From contig NC_015160.1 of assembly GCF_000190535.1 (NCBI RefSeq), forward strand, positions 1,612,001-1,676,000: 64,000 bases of DNA. The letters run 5' to 3'. The stretch comes from Odoribacter splanchnicus DSM 20712. Its GTDB lineage: Bacteria > Bacteroidota > Bacteroidia > Bacteroidales > Marinifilaceae. Both the position numbers and the translations under genes were made by a program. The notes under the pieces were generated by a model, which saw only the letters and a program-made list of their open reading frames with translations, made no database searches and was not told the origin of the DNA. Positions 43,196 to 53,024 of the stretch are shown here, one piece after another (position 1 is the first letter of the stretch; each line of letters starts with the position of its first letter).

Positions 43196-43231
43196 AAGTG
43201 AGTGGTATTTATTTTATACCGCTCATTTTTT
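43196..43231 (+). terminator. Intrinsic terminator of the rnf operon
   Basis: GAGTGGTAT pairs with ATACCGCTC (one G-U pair) and is followed by ATTTTTT. Confidence 0.72.
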
Positions 43232-43256
43232 ATACCCGGCAAAAGAATAAATTTAA

Positions 43257-43264
43257 TATTTTTG
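43257..43264 (+). promoter_or_regulatory. -7 element for the CCA-transferase gene
   Basis: TATTTTTG (TAnnTTTG) lies 22 bases before the ATG at 43287, downstream of the rnf terminator. Confidence 0.45.
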
Positions 43265-43286
43265 CAGGCAAAACTATTCAGACGAC

Positions 43287-44690
43287 ATGCAATTACCGTT
43301 GAAGCATCCGATTTTTAAAATACTTTCCGGGATAGCCGCCGAAAAAGGCATAGAAGCCTATGTCATCGGTGGCTATGTCCGTGACCTGTTATTACAGCGT
43401 CCTTCCCAAGATATCGACATTGTCGTTCACGGCAGTGGCATCGAGCTGGCCGAAACCGCTGCCCGGCGGTTAGGTAATCTGCGGGTATCGGTATTTAAAA
43501 ACTTCGGTACGGCCATGTTCCGGTATAAAGGTATGGAGATCGAGTTTGTCGGAGCCCGCAAAGAGTCCTACCGGGCTAATTCACGTAAACCCATCGTCGA
43601 AGAAGGAACGATCGACGACGACCAAAAACGCCGCGATTTTACGATCAATGCACTGGCTATCTCCTTGAATCAGGAGAATTACGGAGTTTTGATCGATCCT
43701 TTCGGAGGCTTGCAGCATCTGGAGGAACGCCTGATCAAAACACCCCTGGAGCCGGGCCTTACCTTCTCGGACGATCCCCTACGCATGATGCGAGCCATTC
43801 GTTTTGCTTCACAATTGAATTTTCAAATCGAGGAAAATACCTTCCAGGCCATAGCCGAATACCGTCACCGTCTTCCGATCGTATCGATGGAGCGGATTAT
43901 GGATGAATTCAATAAAATCATGCTTTCCCCCGAACCATCCCGGGGTATCCGTTTATTGGACGAAGCCGGATTATTGGAAATCTTCTTCCCGGAACTGACC
44001 GCGCTTAAAGGTGTAGACCGTGTACAGGGAGTCAAACACAAAGATAATTTCTATCATACACTGACCGTCCTGGACACCTTATCGCTGTACAGTCAGGACT
44101 TGTGGTTACGCTGGGCCGCTCTGTTGCACGATATCGGCAAACCGGCGACTAAAAAATACATTCAGGGACAGGGGTGGACCTTTTATGGGCATAATCACGT
44201 GGGTGAACGCCTGGTCGGTAAAATATTCAACCGTTTAAAACTCCCTCAAAACGAAAAAATGAAGTATGTACAGAAACTGGTCAACCTGCACATGCGTCCT
44301 ATCGTTTTGTCGGAAGAAACCGTGACCGACTCGGCGGTACGGCGGTTATTGTTCGATGCCGGCGACGATATCGACGACCTGATGACCCTGGCCGAAGCCG
44401 ATATCACCTCAAAAAACGAAGAGAAAGTAAAGCGTTTTCTCGAAAATTTCAAGACGGTACGCCGCAAACTCAAAGAGGTGGAAGAAAAAGATTCGATCCG
44501 GAATTTCCAGCCCCCCATCAGCGGTGAAGAAATCATCGCCACTTTCCATCTGCCTCCCTGTAAAACTATCGGGGATATCAAAAATGCAATTAAAGAGGCG
44601 ATATTGGATGGAATTATCGGTAACAATTACGAAGAAGCCCGGGAATATATGTTCAAAGTAGCGAAAGAACTTGGAATAGACTCCCAATAA
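43287..44690 (+). CDS. cca: CCA tRNA nucleotidyltransferase / poly(A) polymerase family with HD domain
   Basis: The 467-residue protein has a class II nucleotidyltransferase head: [11 protein letters not shown] (27-36) and the catalytic DID (D42, D44), then [25 protein letters not shown] and a tRNA-binding helical region. A C-terminal HD phosphohydrolase domain follows, with LLHDIGKP (about 280-287) and H in NLHMRPI. It adds or repairs the CCA end of tRNAs; the HD part may remove 2',3'-cyclic phosphates. Its stop lies 1 base from the end of the convergent lipid-kinase gene. Confidence 0.9.
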   Translation: MQLPLKHPIFKILSGIAAEKGIEAYVIGGYVRDLLLQRPSQDIDIVVHGSGIELAETAARRLGNLRVSVFKNFGTAMFRYKGMEIEFVGARKESYRANSRKPIVEEGTIDDDQKRRDFTINALAISLNQENYGVLIDPFGGLQHLEERLIKTPLEPGLTFSDDPLRMMRAIRFASQLNFQIEENTFQAIAEYRHRLPIVSMERIMDEFNKIMLSPEPSRGIRLLDEAGLLEIFFPELTALKGVDRVQGVKHKDNFYHTLTVLDTLSLYSQDLWLRWAALLHDIGKPATKKYIQGQGWTFYGHNHVGERLVGKIFNRLKLPQNEKMKYVQKLVNLHMRPIVLSEETVTDSAVRRLLFDAGDDIDDLMTLAEADITSKNEEKVKRFLENFKTVRRKLKEVEEKDSIRNFQPPISGEEIIATFHLPPCKTIGDIKNAIKEAILDGIIGNNYEEAREYMFKVAKELGIDSQ

Positions 44691-44691
44691 A

Positions 44692-45573
44692 TCAGTCTAT
44701 TTTCTTGGGAACGACAACTTTCAGTATGCCCTTATGCATTTTCAGGTGAATCGGCGAATGCATGATATAGGCATCCCCGTCGATATGTACACGCTCGATA
44801 TCGCCTTCTACGATAGCTTCCTCGCACTGAATTTCCTTATAATAGGACAATTTGTACAGTTTCGAATTGATGAAGAAAAGTAAAAACCACAGGATCTCGA
44901 AGAAAGCCGGCCGTTTCAGGATGCAGATATCCATCAAACCGTCCCGCACCGAAGCATGAGGGGCGATATAGGCATTGTTGCCGTATTGGGAACTATTGGC
45001 AAAGCTAAGGATAAAACAATTTACCTTCATGACTTTGCCGTTGCCGGTGATCTTGTATTTCTTTTCCGGATAACGGAACCATAGTTTAATAGCCGCATAA
45101 ATATAAGAAAATACTCCCCTCAATTTCAAATGGTTAAATTCATGGGCCACCTCGGCATCGAATCCTACCCCACTGACATTCAGCGAATACTTGCCATTCA
45201 TCTCCAACACATCGATTTGAGCGAATTGATCGGTCAGTACCTGTTTCAATGCCTTGGTCATAAAAACCGAATAACCCAAATGCCGGGCAAAACCATTGCC
45301 ACTCCCCAGAGAAACGACCCCAAAAGCAACATCACTACCACACAAAGCTCCTCCCACCTCATTCACTGTACCATCTCCCCCAACCGCTACAATATGAGTA
45401 TATTTTCCTTCTTGCCGGGCATCTTCGACCAATTTACGGGCATGTCCTGCATACTCGGTAAATACAATATCATAAGGAATAGAATCATACTCCGGAATCC
45501 GACGGATCTTCTCCGGCAATTCTTTCCCAAGGCCTAGCCCCGATATCGGATTTACTATAAAAAGAATATGCAT
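44692..45573 (-). CDS. Diacylglycerol/lipid kinase family protein (YegS/BmrU-like)
   Basis: The 293-residue protein has the DAGK catalytic signature GGDGTVNEV (about 65-73), the nucleotide-binding LGSGNGFARHLG, and VSGVGFDAEVAHEF with the C-terminal beta-sandwich (DGLMDICIL). It phosphorylates diacylglycerol or a related lipid. The gene follows UDP-glucose dehydrogenase with a 1-base gap in the same direction, so the two share an operon. Confidence 0.9.
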   Translation of the reverse strand: MHILFIVNPISGLGLGKELPEKIRRIPEYDSIPYDIVFTEYAGHARKLVEDARQEGKYTHIVAVGGDGTVNEVGGALCGSDVAFGVVSLGSGNGFARHLGYSVFMTKALKQVLTDQFAQIDVLEMNGKYSLNVSGVGFDAEVAHEFNHLKLRGVFSYIYAAIKLWFRYPEKKYKITGNGKVMKVNCFILSFANSSQYGNNAYIAPHASVRDGLMDICILKRPAFFEILWFLLFFINSKLYKLSYYKEIQCEEAIVEGDIERVHIDGDAYIMHSPIHLKMHKGILKVVVPKKID

Positions 45574-45574
45574 A

Positions 45575-46894
45575 TTATCGATTTTTCCCTATCCCATAAT
45601 AGGTGTATCCAAATTCTCTCATTTGTTCAGGATTGTAAATATTACGTCCATCGAAGATGACTTTTTCTTTCAAGGCTTTCTCTATAAAAGTAAACTTCGG
45701 AACTTTAAATTCCTGCCATTCGGTCACGATAATCATGGCATCGGCATCCGTTAAAGCGTCGTACATATTGGCAGCGTACCCGATACGGTCGCCCAGCCGG
45801 CGCTTGGCTTCTTCCATTGCAACCGGATCGAAAGCTTTGACGGTCGCTCCCGCTTCCAGCAATTGGCCGATCAGTACCAGAGAAGGAGCCTCCCGCATAT
45901 CATCGGTTGCCGGCTTAAACGACAATCCCCAAAGTCCGAAATGCTTTCCTTTTACATTTCCTTCATAATGTTTCTGAATCTTATCGAATAAAACCGTCTT
46001 TTGCCTCTCATTCACCCGCTCTACCGCTTTCAACAATTCCATTCCATAACCATATTCGTCTCCGGTACGGATCAAGGCCTTCACATCTTTCGGGAAGCAA
46101 GACCCGCCATATCCACAACCTGCATTCAGGAATTTTTTACCGATCCGGGTATCGCTCCCGATCCCTTTTTTCACCGCCTCGATATCAGCACCGACGATCT
46201 CACACAAATTAGCGATATCGTTCATAAAAGAAATACGGGTAGCCAACATCGAATTAGCAGCATATTTCGTCATCTCCGCAGAGGGAATATCCATAAAATA
46301 AATGGGAGTATTATTCAGGACAAAAGCATGATACAATCGTTCCATCACTTTTTCCGCCCGGGCCGATTCTACACCGATCACCACCCGGTCAGGCCGCATA
46401 AAATCGTTTACCGCATCCCCTTCTTTTAAAAATTCAGGATTCGAAGCGACATCGAACACTACTTCTACTCCCCGCTTATCCAGCTCTTCCTGAACAGCCA
46501 ATTTCACTTTCCGGTTCGTCCCCACCGGTACAGTGGATTTGGTCACCACCACTACATATTCCTCGATCAAACACCCGATCTCATGCGCCACTCCTATAAC
46601 ATAAGACAAATCGGCACTACCATCCTCATCAGGGGGAGTACCTACTGCAATAAAAACAGCATCGGCATCTACCAAGGCTTCTTTTAAAGAAGTAGTAAAG
46701 AACAACCTTTCGTTGGCCCGGTTTTTGATCACCAGCTCAGCCAAACCGGGTTCGTAAATCGGAATTCCTCCCTGATTCAGCTTATCGATCTTCGAAGCAT
46801 CGACGTCTACACAGGTAACGGTGACTCCGGTTTCTGCCAAACAAGTACCGGAAACAAGTCCGACATATCCGGTTCCTACAACAGCTATTCTCAT
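45575..46894 (-). CDS. ugd: UDP-glucose 6-dehydrogenase
   Basis: The 439-residue protein has the N-terminal Rossmann motif GTGYVG (7-12), the catalytic Cys266 in NAGCGYGGSCFPKD, the conserved NPEFLKEG and KYAANSMLA segments, and the C-terminal UDP-binding domain (LSFKPATDDMREAPS). It oxidises UDP-glucose to UDP-glucuronate, a precursor of capsule, LPS or other surface polysaccharide. It is first in a two-gene operon with the lipid kinase. Confidence 0.93.
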   Translation of the reverse strand: MRIAVVGTGYVGLVSGTCLAETGVTVTCVDVDASKIDKLNQGGIPIYEPGLAELVIKNRANERLFFTTSLKEALVDADAVFIAVGTPPDEDGSADLSYVIGVAHEIGCLIEEYVVVVTKSTVPVGTNRKVKLAVQEELDKRGVEVVFDVASNPEFLKEGDAVNDFMRPDRVVIGVESARAEKVMERLYHAFVLNNTPIYFMDIPSAEMTKYAANSMLATRISFMNDIANLCEIVGADIEAVKKGIGSDTRIGKKFLNAGCGYGGSCFPKDVKALIRTGDEYGYGMELLKAVERVNERQKTVLFDKIQKHYEGNVKGKHFGLWGLSFKPATDDMREAPSLVLIGQLLEAGATVKAFDPVAMEEAKRRLGDRIGYAANMYDALTDADAMIIVTEWQEFKVPKFTFIEKALKEKVIFDGRNIYNPEQMREFGYTYYGIGKNR

Positions 46895-47039
46895 ATTTGC
46901 AATTTTCTTTGTTACGAAAGTTTGCTCAGATCAATTCCTATTTTTAACGACTCCTGCCCCTAAAGGTTACAATGATCTATATACTCTGAGCACTTTGATT
47001 TATTTCGACAAAAATATAAAAATAAACCCCTTCACCCAG

Positions 47040-47068
47040 TATCTTTGTAAGATAATTCTCTAATTTTG
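47040..47068 (+). promoter_or_regulatory. Two -7-like elements upstream of the A2M-like gene
   Basis: TATCTTTG (47040-47047) and TAATTTTG (47061-47068) both fit TAnnTTTG, about 95-120 bases before the start codon, within the 266-base divergent gap to ugd. No clear -33 box is visible for either. A third near-match TACCCTTG (47149-47156) touches the start. Confidence 0.35.
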
Positions 47069-47160
47069 TTAGACAATAAATTGAAAAACGTATCCGGAAC
47101 AGGCTGGAAACGTAATATTCAGGTATAAAATAATCTGTTATAAACAAATACCCTTGCGCC

Positions 47161-50100
47161 ATGATACACAGGATGAACCTAGCGGCACTATTTTTTATGG
47201 CTGTTCTATTGCTGACAGGCTGTACAAACAAAGAAAAAACCGATTTCAGTAAATACATCACCGGTTATACGAGTGGAGTCATCAAGTCCTCTTCTTCCCT
47301 TTCGGTCTATCTGGGTCAACCGTCCGATAAAGGTTTCCAGGCCGGTAGTACCCTCCCGGCCGATTTATTCAGGATATCTCCGGCTATAAAAGGGGAATTG
47401 ATTCTAAAAGATAACCATAGTATAGAATTCATTCCGGCAGAACGTTTCAAAAACGGTACGACATACAAAGTCACGTTCAATCTGGGAGCACTTTGTAACG
47501 TCCCCAAGCCTTATGAGAAATTCAACTTTGAATTCGATATTGTCCCGCTGGTTACGATTTTCGAACCCGGTGTTCTGATCAGCGAACCCGATCATGAAAA
47601 TGAATTACAATATCAGGGGATGTTGCAAAGTTCGGATGAAACCGATCCGACAGAAATGGAACAAAAACTGACGGCCACCTATAACGGTCAATCCGTCACA
47701 CCGGAATGGAATCATCAGGGTAACCGGCATTATTTCGCTATCCGCCATCTGTTAAAAGAAAAAGAAAGTAAAACACTGAATTTAAAATTCAGTAAAGACA
47801 TTAAAGCAACCGACGGCACCGAGATCTCCATCCCCGGTCTGAATGATTTCACGGTGTTGAATGTCAAAGCCAGTGACAGTGAACCACCGGTAATCCGTAT
47901 CTATATGTCGGAGAATATCGATCCGAACCAGGATTTGAAAGGTTTGTTCAGCCTGGAAGGAGCCTCTACCCTGAATTATAAAATCTCGGATAACATCATT
48001 TACCTTTATCCGGGTAACACTATCGAAAATAACCAACCGAATCTGACTATCCATGCCGGGATACGCAGTGCCAACGGTAATACGTTGCATACCGAATATA
48101 TCCGGTCGGTACGTCTCTCCAGCACCAAACCACAAGTACAACTCATCGGCAAGGGGATCATCGTCCCGGGCAACAATCAGGTACTCATTCCTTTTTCTGC
48201 TATCGGACTGCAAGCCGTCGACCTTGAAATCATTCAGGTGCTCGACCAAAACATGAACTTTTTCCTGCAAGAAAATTCTTATGACGACCGCAGCGAACTG
48301 ACCCGTACAGCCCGACCGGTATTTATGAAAAAAATCGATCTGAAAAAAGATCATCCCCATATCGACCTCGATAAATGGAATGACTTTACCATCGACTTAA
48401 GCGATCTGGTCAATCTGGAGAAAGGTAATATTTATCGTTTCAGACTGAAATTCAAGAAATCATATACCACTCTTTCCTGTGCCGATGAAAGTCCCGACTC
48501 GGATTATGGGGATACGGACTGGGACAACCCGGGTTCCTACTACAGCGAATATTATTATCCATCCGGTTTCGACTGGGAACAGCGCGAAAATCCTTGTCAT
48601 ATCTCCTACTACACCGGTGATCGGTTTGCAGCCCGCAATATCATCAATACTTCACTGGGCATTATGGCCAAACAAGGAGCCGACAATCAGTATGTCGTAT
48701 GCGTTTCCGATCTCAGTACCGCTGAAGCGATTCCGAACTGCAACATCAGTCTTTACAATTATCAGAATCAAAAGATCGATTCGGCAAGGACCGATAAAGA
48801 AGGATTCGCGTATTTAAAACCGGCATCTCCGGGCTTTATCGTACTGGCACAGAAGGGTAAAGACAAAGCCTGGTTGCGTTTAGCAGAAAACAGTGCTCTA
48901 TCCCTCAGTAACTTCGACGTCAGCGGACAACATGTACAAATGGGGGTAAAAGGATTCATTTATGGTGAAAGGGGGGTATGGCGTCCGGGAGATGAAATCT
49001 ATTTATCCCTGATCCTGGAGGACAAGCTCGGTGTCTTACCGGAAGGTCACCCGATCGTTGCACAACTGGTCGATCCCAACGGGCATATTACCCAAACTTT
49101 AAAAGGAGCGATTACTCCCAATAATATCCATTGTTTTACCTTCAAAACCGAACCCGAAGACCAAACCGGTTATTGGCATGTCCTCTTCCGTATCGGTGGC
49201 CTGACTTTCAAACAGACATTACGCATCGAAACAGTGAAACCGAACCGTCTGGCTATACAAATGTTATTTCCTAACGATAAAATTATCGGTACCGGTGTTT
49301 CCCTGAAACCTGTAGAAGTGAAGACCAAATGGCTGAACGGAGCACCGACTTCCAATCAAAAAGCGATCACAGAGGTACGTTTATACCATGCCGATGCAGG
49401 TTTCTCCGAATTTCCGGATTATCGTTTTTCCGATAAATCCAGGTATTTCGAACCTTCGACAGAAACCCTATTCGACGGGCAAACCGACCAGCAGGGAAAT
49501 TTTTCATTCAGCCTGAACAAGATCAAAACCGAAGATGCTCCCGGAATATTAAATGCAGTCTTCACCACCCGGGTATTTGAAAACGGCGGGGATTTCAGTA
49601 TCAGCTCACAAAGTATCCGCTATTCCCCTTACGATGAATATGTAGGAATACGTCTACCTGAAAACGACGATAATTGGTACTCCACCGAGCAACCTGTTCG
49701 ATTACAAGGCGTTACGATTACCCCGACAGGAAAACAATCAGGAAATGCTACCATTCAGATTGAAGTATATAAACTCGACTGGCATTGGTGGTGGGATTCG
49801 GAAGATGAAAACCTGGGATCTTATGTCAACCGGGAATATAGTAGCAGTGTATTGAGCCAGAAAGTCAAAGCCACCGACGGTCGTTTTCAGTTGGATCTTC
49901 ATATCCCGAAATATGGACGTTATTTTATCCGGGCCACCGATCCTTCGGGGCATACCTCCGGTTTAATCGCCTATTTCGGTAGCTGGTCGGATAACGCCGA
50001 TCAAACTGCAGCGACCACCTTACACCTGAACAGCGACAAAAAATCTTACCGCGTCGGCGAAAAGATAAAAGTTACAATTCCTTCAGCAACAGGTAGTGTA

Positions 50101-52596
50101 GCCATCGTCAGTCTTGAAAACGGGAAAACCGTCAGCAACATGAAACGGATCAATACCTCTGCCGGTAACACCACCTTCGAGTTGGAGGCCACCAGCGAGA
50201 TGTGTCCCAATACATACATTGCAGTCACTCTGCTTCAACCTCACAACAACCGGGACAACGACCGTCCGATCCGAATGTATGGAGTTGTCAATATCCATGT
50301 AGAAGACCCGGCTCTCCATTTGAATCCGAAGATCAAAATGGCTCAGGAACTCCGACCGGGAAAAGAGTTCAACGTGGAAGTTTCTGAAAAAGACGGCAAG
50401 GCGATGAATTACACCATTGCGATAGTCGACGAAGGACTGCTTTCGCTGACCACTTTCCGTACTCCGGATCCCTTTGCTGCTTTCTATGCACGGGAAGCCC
50501 TGGGCGTAAAAACCTGGGATTTCTACGACTATATCTACGGTGCTTATGGAGCCCGTCTGGATAAAGCTTTTGCTGTGGGTGGCGACGAAGCCTTGAAGGA
50601 TTTACAGGACGAAAAGACCAACCGGTTCAAACCGGTCGTCTTATTCGACGGTCCTTTCAGTTTGAAAGCCGGAGCTACTCAAAAACACACCTTCAAAATG
50701 CCGGAATATATCGGCGAAGTACGGACGATGGTCATTGCAGCTACCAATGGACAATATGGAGCAGCCAGTGTCAACAGTACGGTAAATAAACCCCTCATGG
50801 TATCGGTTGCCCTTCCCCGTCTGTTCACACCGGGAGATATCATCGATATTCCGGTTACCGTTTTTGTCCTGAAAGATCATATCCGGGAAGTCACCGTAAA
50901 GATGACTACCGACGACAAAATCACCCTGACAGGAGAAAAAGAACAACACATCCAATTCGATAAAAAAGGAGAACAAGTTGTCTATTTTAAGGCTCGGATC
51001 AATAGCCAAACCGGGATGTCGACACTTCGGACAGAAGCGACATCGGGCAATGAAACAGCTATTGTCACCGAGGATGTTCAGGTACGTATTCCTAATCCGA
51101 GAATGACGGAGATCGAAGAAAAAGAAGCTAAAGCAGGAGAGACCGTTTCTTTCGATACCCGCATTACAGGAACCGAACCGCTTTCTGTCCTGGAGGTATC
51201 CTCTATCCCACCGTTAAACCTGGAACAACGCCTCAGTTACTTGCTCGACTACCCTCATGGCTGTGCAGAGCAAATCACTTCACAGGCATTTCCGCAATTA
51301 GCTTTATCCTGGCTTCTGGCATTAAGTCCGGCACAACAGATCACGGCAGAAAATAACGTCAGAGAAGTCATCAACCGTCTGAGAAGTTATCAGACCCCGG
51401 AAGGAGGCTTTGCTTACTGGCCTGGAGAGCCGTATATTTCGGAATGGGTTACCTCTTATGCTGTAAATTTCCTGGCAAATGCCCAAAAACAAGGCTATGC
51501 AGTCCCGATTCAGATGTTACAGCATGCCACGAACTATATGCGTCAGGTGGCTAACAGCTGGAACCGCACAGAACCGTGGTCACAGCAAGACCAAGCCTAT
51601 CGTTTGTATGTATTGGCTTTAGCCGGTAAACCCGATCTGGCAGCCATGAACCGACTGAAAGAGACCCGCTTGCAACGTCCGGTTTCACAATGGCTGCTGG
51701 CCTCCGCTTATGCTTTAAGTAATCAACAGGAAATCGCTACGAAAATGATACGCGATCTGTCCTTCGAAGTCACCCCTTACCGGGAAACGGGAGGAACGTT
51801 CGGTTCTACTACCCGGGACAATGCCCTGATTCTGCAATCGATGGTCATCCTGAACATGCAACAAGATGCTTACCGCATGTTAGAGAAGATTTCTAAAGCC
51901 ATGGGATCCGGCAATTGGTACAGTACCCAGGAAACCTCTTTCGCTCTTTATGCAGCCGCCCAGTTCGTACAAAAATACCTGGGCAGCCAAAAAGGAATCG
52001 ATATCACAGTAAAAACAAATTCAGGTAACGAAAACGTCAAAACCGACAAGACAATCTGGCAAAAACAACTCGTTTTGCAGGGTGACAAAGCTTCGGTTAC
52101 GGTGACGAACAACGGTCAAGGTTCACTTTTTGTCCGTCAGATCAATAGTTCCGCCCCTCTGGAAGTAGTCAAGGAAAAAGTTATGTCCGGAATGTCGATG
52201 AGTGTGCGTTATTATAATGACAAAGGTACTCCGCTCAACATCGAACAGCTGCAACAGGGGGAAGACATTACAACCGAAATTACAATCAAAAACACGGGCC
52301 TGACCGGTACTTATCAGGAACTGGCTTTAAACTATCCGGTACCTTCCGGCTTCGAGATCATCAATGACCGTCTTACCGGAAACACCAGTGCCTGGAAAGA
52401 GGCAGAATATGTCGATATCCGGGACGACCGTTTTTATGTCTATTTCAGCTTGGAACAAAATCAGTCTAAGACTTTCCGTTTCCGTTGCAATGCAGCGTTC
52501 CGCGGAGAATATATGTTACCGGCAATTTATTGTTCAGCTATGTACGACAATAGTATACAGGCTATTTTACCGGGAGGAAAAGTGAAGATTGAATGA
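47161..52596 (+). CDS. Alpha-2-macroglobulin family lipoprotein with thioester motif
   Basis: The 1811-residue protein starts with a lipoprotein signal (LFFMAVLLLTGCTNKEK; lipobox Cys about residue 21). It carries the bacterial A2M layout: Ig-like N-terminal macroglobulin domains, the MG segment with GVKGFIYGERGVWRPGDEIYLSLILED (about 595-620), the A2M domain (MNYTIAIVDEGLLSLTTFRTPDPFAAFYAREALGVKTWDFYDYIYGAYG) and a terpenoid-like helical toroid. The thioester CAEQ is at 1368-1371 in YPHGCAEQITSQAFPQL. Bacterial A2Ms trap attacking proteases covalently. They are often encoded with the peptidoglycan synthase PBP1C; none is adjacent here. The start may also be the second ATG at 47173. Confidence 0.92.
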   Translation: MIHRMNLAALFFMAVLLLTGCTNKEKTDFSKYITGYTSGVIKSSSSLSVYLGQPSDKGFQAGSTLPADLFRISPAIKGELILKDNHSIEFIPAERFKNGTTYKVTFNLGALCNVPKPYEKFNFEFDIVPLVTIFEPGVLISEPDHENELQYQGMLQSSDETDPTEMEQKLTATYNGQSVTPEWNHQGNRHYFAIRHLLKEKESKTLNLKFSKDIKATDGTEISIPGLNDFTVLNVKASDSEPPVIRIYMSENIDPNQDLKGLFSLEGASTLNYKISDNIIYLYPGNTIENNQPNLTIHAGIRSANGNTLHTEYIRSVRLSSTKPQVQLIGKGIIVPGNNQVLIPFSAIGLQAVDLEIIQVLDQNMNFFLQENSYDDRSELTRTARPVFMKKIDLKKDHPHIDLDKWNDFTIDLSDLVNLEKGNIYRFRLKFKKSYTTLSCADESPDSDYGDTDWDNPGSYYSEYYYPSGFDWEQRENPCHISYYTGDRFAARNIINTSLGIMAKQGADNQYVVCVSDLSTAEAIPNCNISLYNYQNQKIDSARTDKEGFAYLKPASPGFIVLAQKGKDKAWLRLAENSALSLSNFDVSGQHVQMGVKGFIYGERGVWRPGDEIYLSLILEDKLGVLPEGHPIVAQLVDPNGHITQTLKGAITPNNIHCFTFKTEPEDQTGYWHVLFRIGGLTFKQTLRIETVKPNRLAIQMLFPNDKIIGTGVSLKPVEVKTKWLNGAPTSNQKAITEVRLYHADAGFSEFPDYRFSDKSRYFEPSTETLFDGQTDQQGNFSFSLNKIKTEDAPGILNAVFTTRVFENGGDFSISSQSIRYSPYDEYVGIRLPENDDNWYSTEQPVRLQGVTITPTGKQSGNATIQIEVYKLDWHWWWDSEDENLGSYVNREYSSSVLSQKVKATDGRFQLDLHIPKYGRYFIRATDPSGHTSGLIAYFGSWSDNADQTAATTLHLNSDKKSYRVGEKIKVTIPSATGSVAIVSLENGKTVSNMKRINTSAGNTTFELEATSEMCPNTYIAVTLLQPHNNRDNDRPIRMYGVVNIHVEDPALHLNPKIKMAQELRPGKEFNVEVSEKDGKAMNYTIAIVDEGLLSLTTFRTPDPFAAFYAREALGVKTWDFYDYIYGAYGARLDKAFAVGGDEALKDLQDEKTNRFKPVVLFDGPFSLKAGATQKHTFKMPEYIGEVRTMVIAATNGQYGAASVNSTVNKPLMVSVALPRLFTPGDIIDIPVTVFVLKDHIREVTVKMTTDDKITLTGEKEQHIQFDKKGEQVVYFKARINSQTGMSTLRTEATSGNETAIVTEDVQVRIPNPRMTEIEEKEAKAGETVSFDTRITGTEPLSVLEVSSIPPLNLEQRLSYLLDYPHGCAEQITSQAFPQLALSWLLALSPAQQITAENNVREVINRLRSYQTPEGGFAYWPGEPYISEWVTSYAVNFLANAQKQGYAVPIQMLQHATNYMRQVANSWNRTEPWSQQDQAYRLYVLALAGKPDLAAMNRLKETRLQRPVSQWLLASAYALSNQQEIATKMIRDLSFEVTPYRETGGTFGSTTRDNALILQSMVILNMQQDAYRMLEKISKAMGSGNWYSTQETSFALYAAAQFVQKYLGSQKGIDITVKTNSGNENVKTDKTIWQKQLVLQGDKASVTVTNNGQGSLFVRQINSSAPLEVVKEKVMSGMSMSVRYYNDKGTPLNIEQLQQGEDITTEITIKNTGLTGTYQELALNYPVPSGFEIINDRLTGNTSAWKEAEYVDIRDDRFYVYFSLEQNQSKTFRFRCNAAFRGEYMLPAIYCSAMYDNSIQAILPGGKVKIE

Positions 52597-52785
52597 GTTG
52601 TAGAGTTGCTGAGTTAAAAGAGTTACTGAGTTAAAAGAGTTACTGAGTTAAAAGAGTTGCTGAGTTGCTGAGTTAAAAGAGTTGCTGAGTTAAAAGAGTT
52701 ACTGAGTTACTAAGTTTTTGAGTTTCTGAGTTTCTGAATTATTAAGTTATTGAGTTAGAAGAGTTAGAAGAGTTAGAAGAGTTAC
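52595..52785 (+). repeat. GAGTTnnT octamer array 2
   Basis: The array starts inside the TGA stop codon of the A2M gene. It repeats GAGTTGCT, GAGTTACT and GAGTTAAAA with a 17-base higher-order period (GAGTTACTGAGTTAAAA), decaying to GAGTTTCT and GAGTTAGAA words at the right end. Confidence 0.9.
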
Positions 52786-52905
52786 AAGGCATTAGCTTAA
52801 TAATTTAAATACAAAGCAAGATCATATTTGCAACACATTGTTAAAGTAAATATATGACTACAAACATTAGCCTATACACTCAGGGGTCACACCAATCCAA
52901 TAACA
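52786..52905 (+). other. Spacer between opposed octamer arrays
   Basis: The gap between the A2M gene and the AlbA_2 gene (52597-53024) is almost all repeat. This 120-base unique centre is AT-rich and shows no gene or RNA. A promoter for the AlbA_2 gene must lie here or inside the arrays; no clear TAnnTTTG match was found. Confidence 0.4.
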
Positions 52906-53018
52906 AACTCTTTCAACTCAACAACTTTATAACTCAGCAACTCTTTTAACTCAGCAACTCTTTTAACTCAGCAACTCAGCAACTCAGCAACTCTTTTAAC
53001 TCAGCAACTCAGCAACTC
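52906..53018 (-). repeat. GAGTTnnT octamer array 3, inverted relative to array 2
   Basis: Read on the minus strand it has the same GAGTTGCT/GAGTTAAAA units as array 2. It ends 6 bases before the ATG of the AlbA_2 gene. Together, arrays 2 and 3 could form a stem of more than 90 base pairs around a 120-base loop. Confidence 0.9.
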
Positions 53019-53024
53019 TATACC

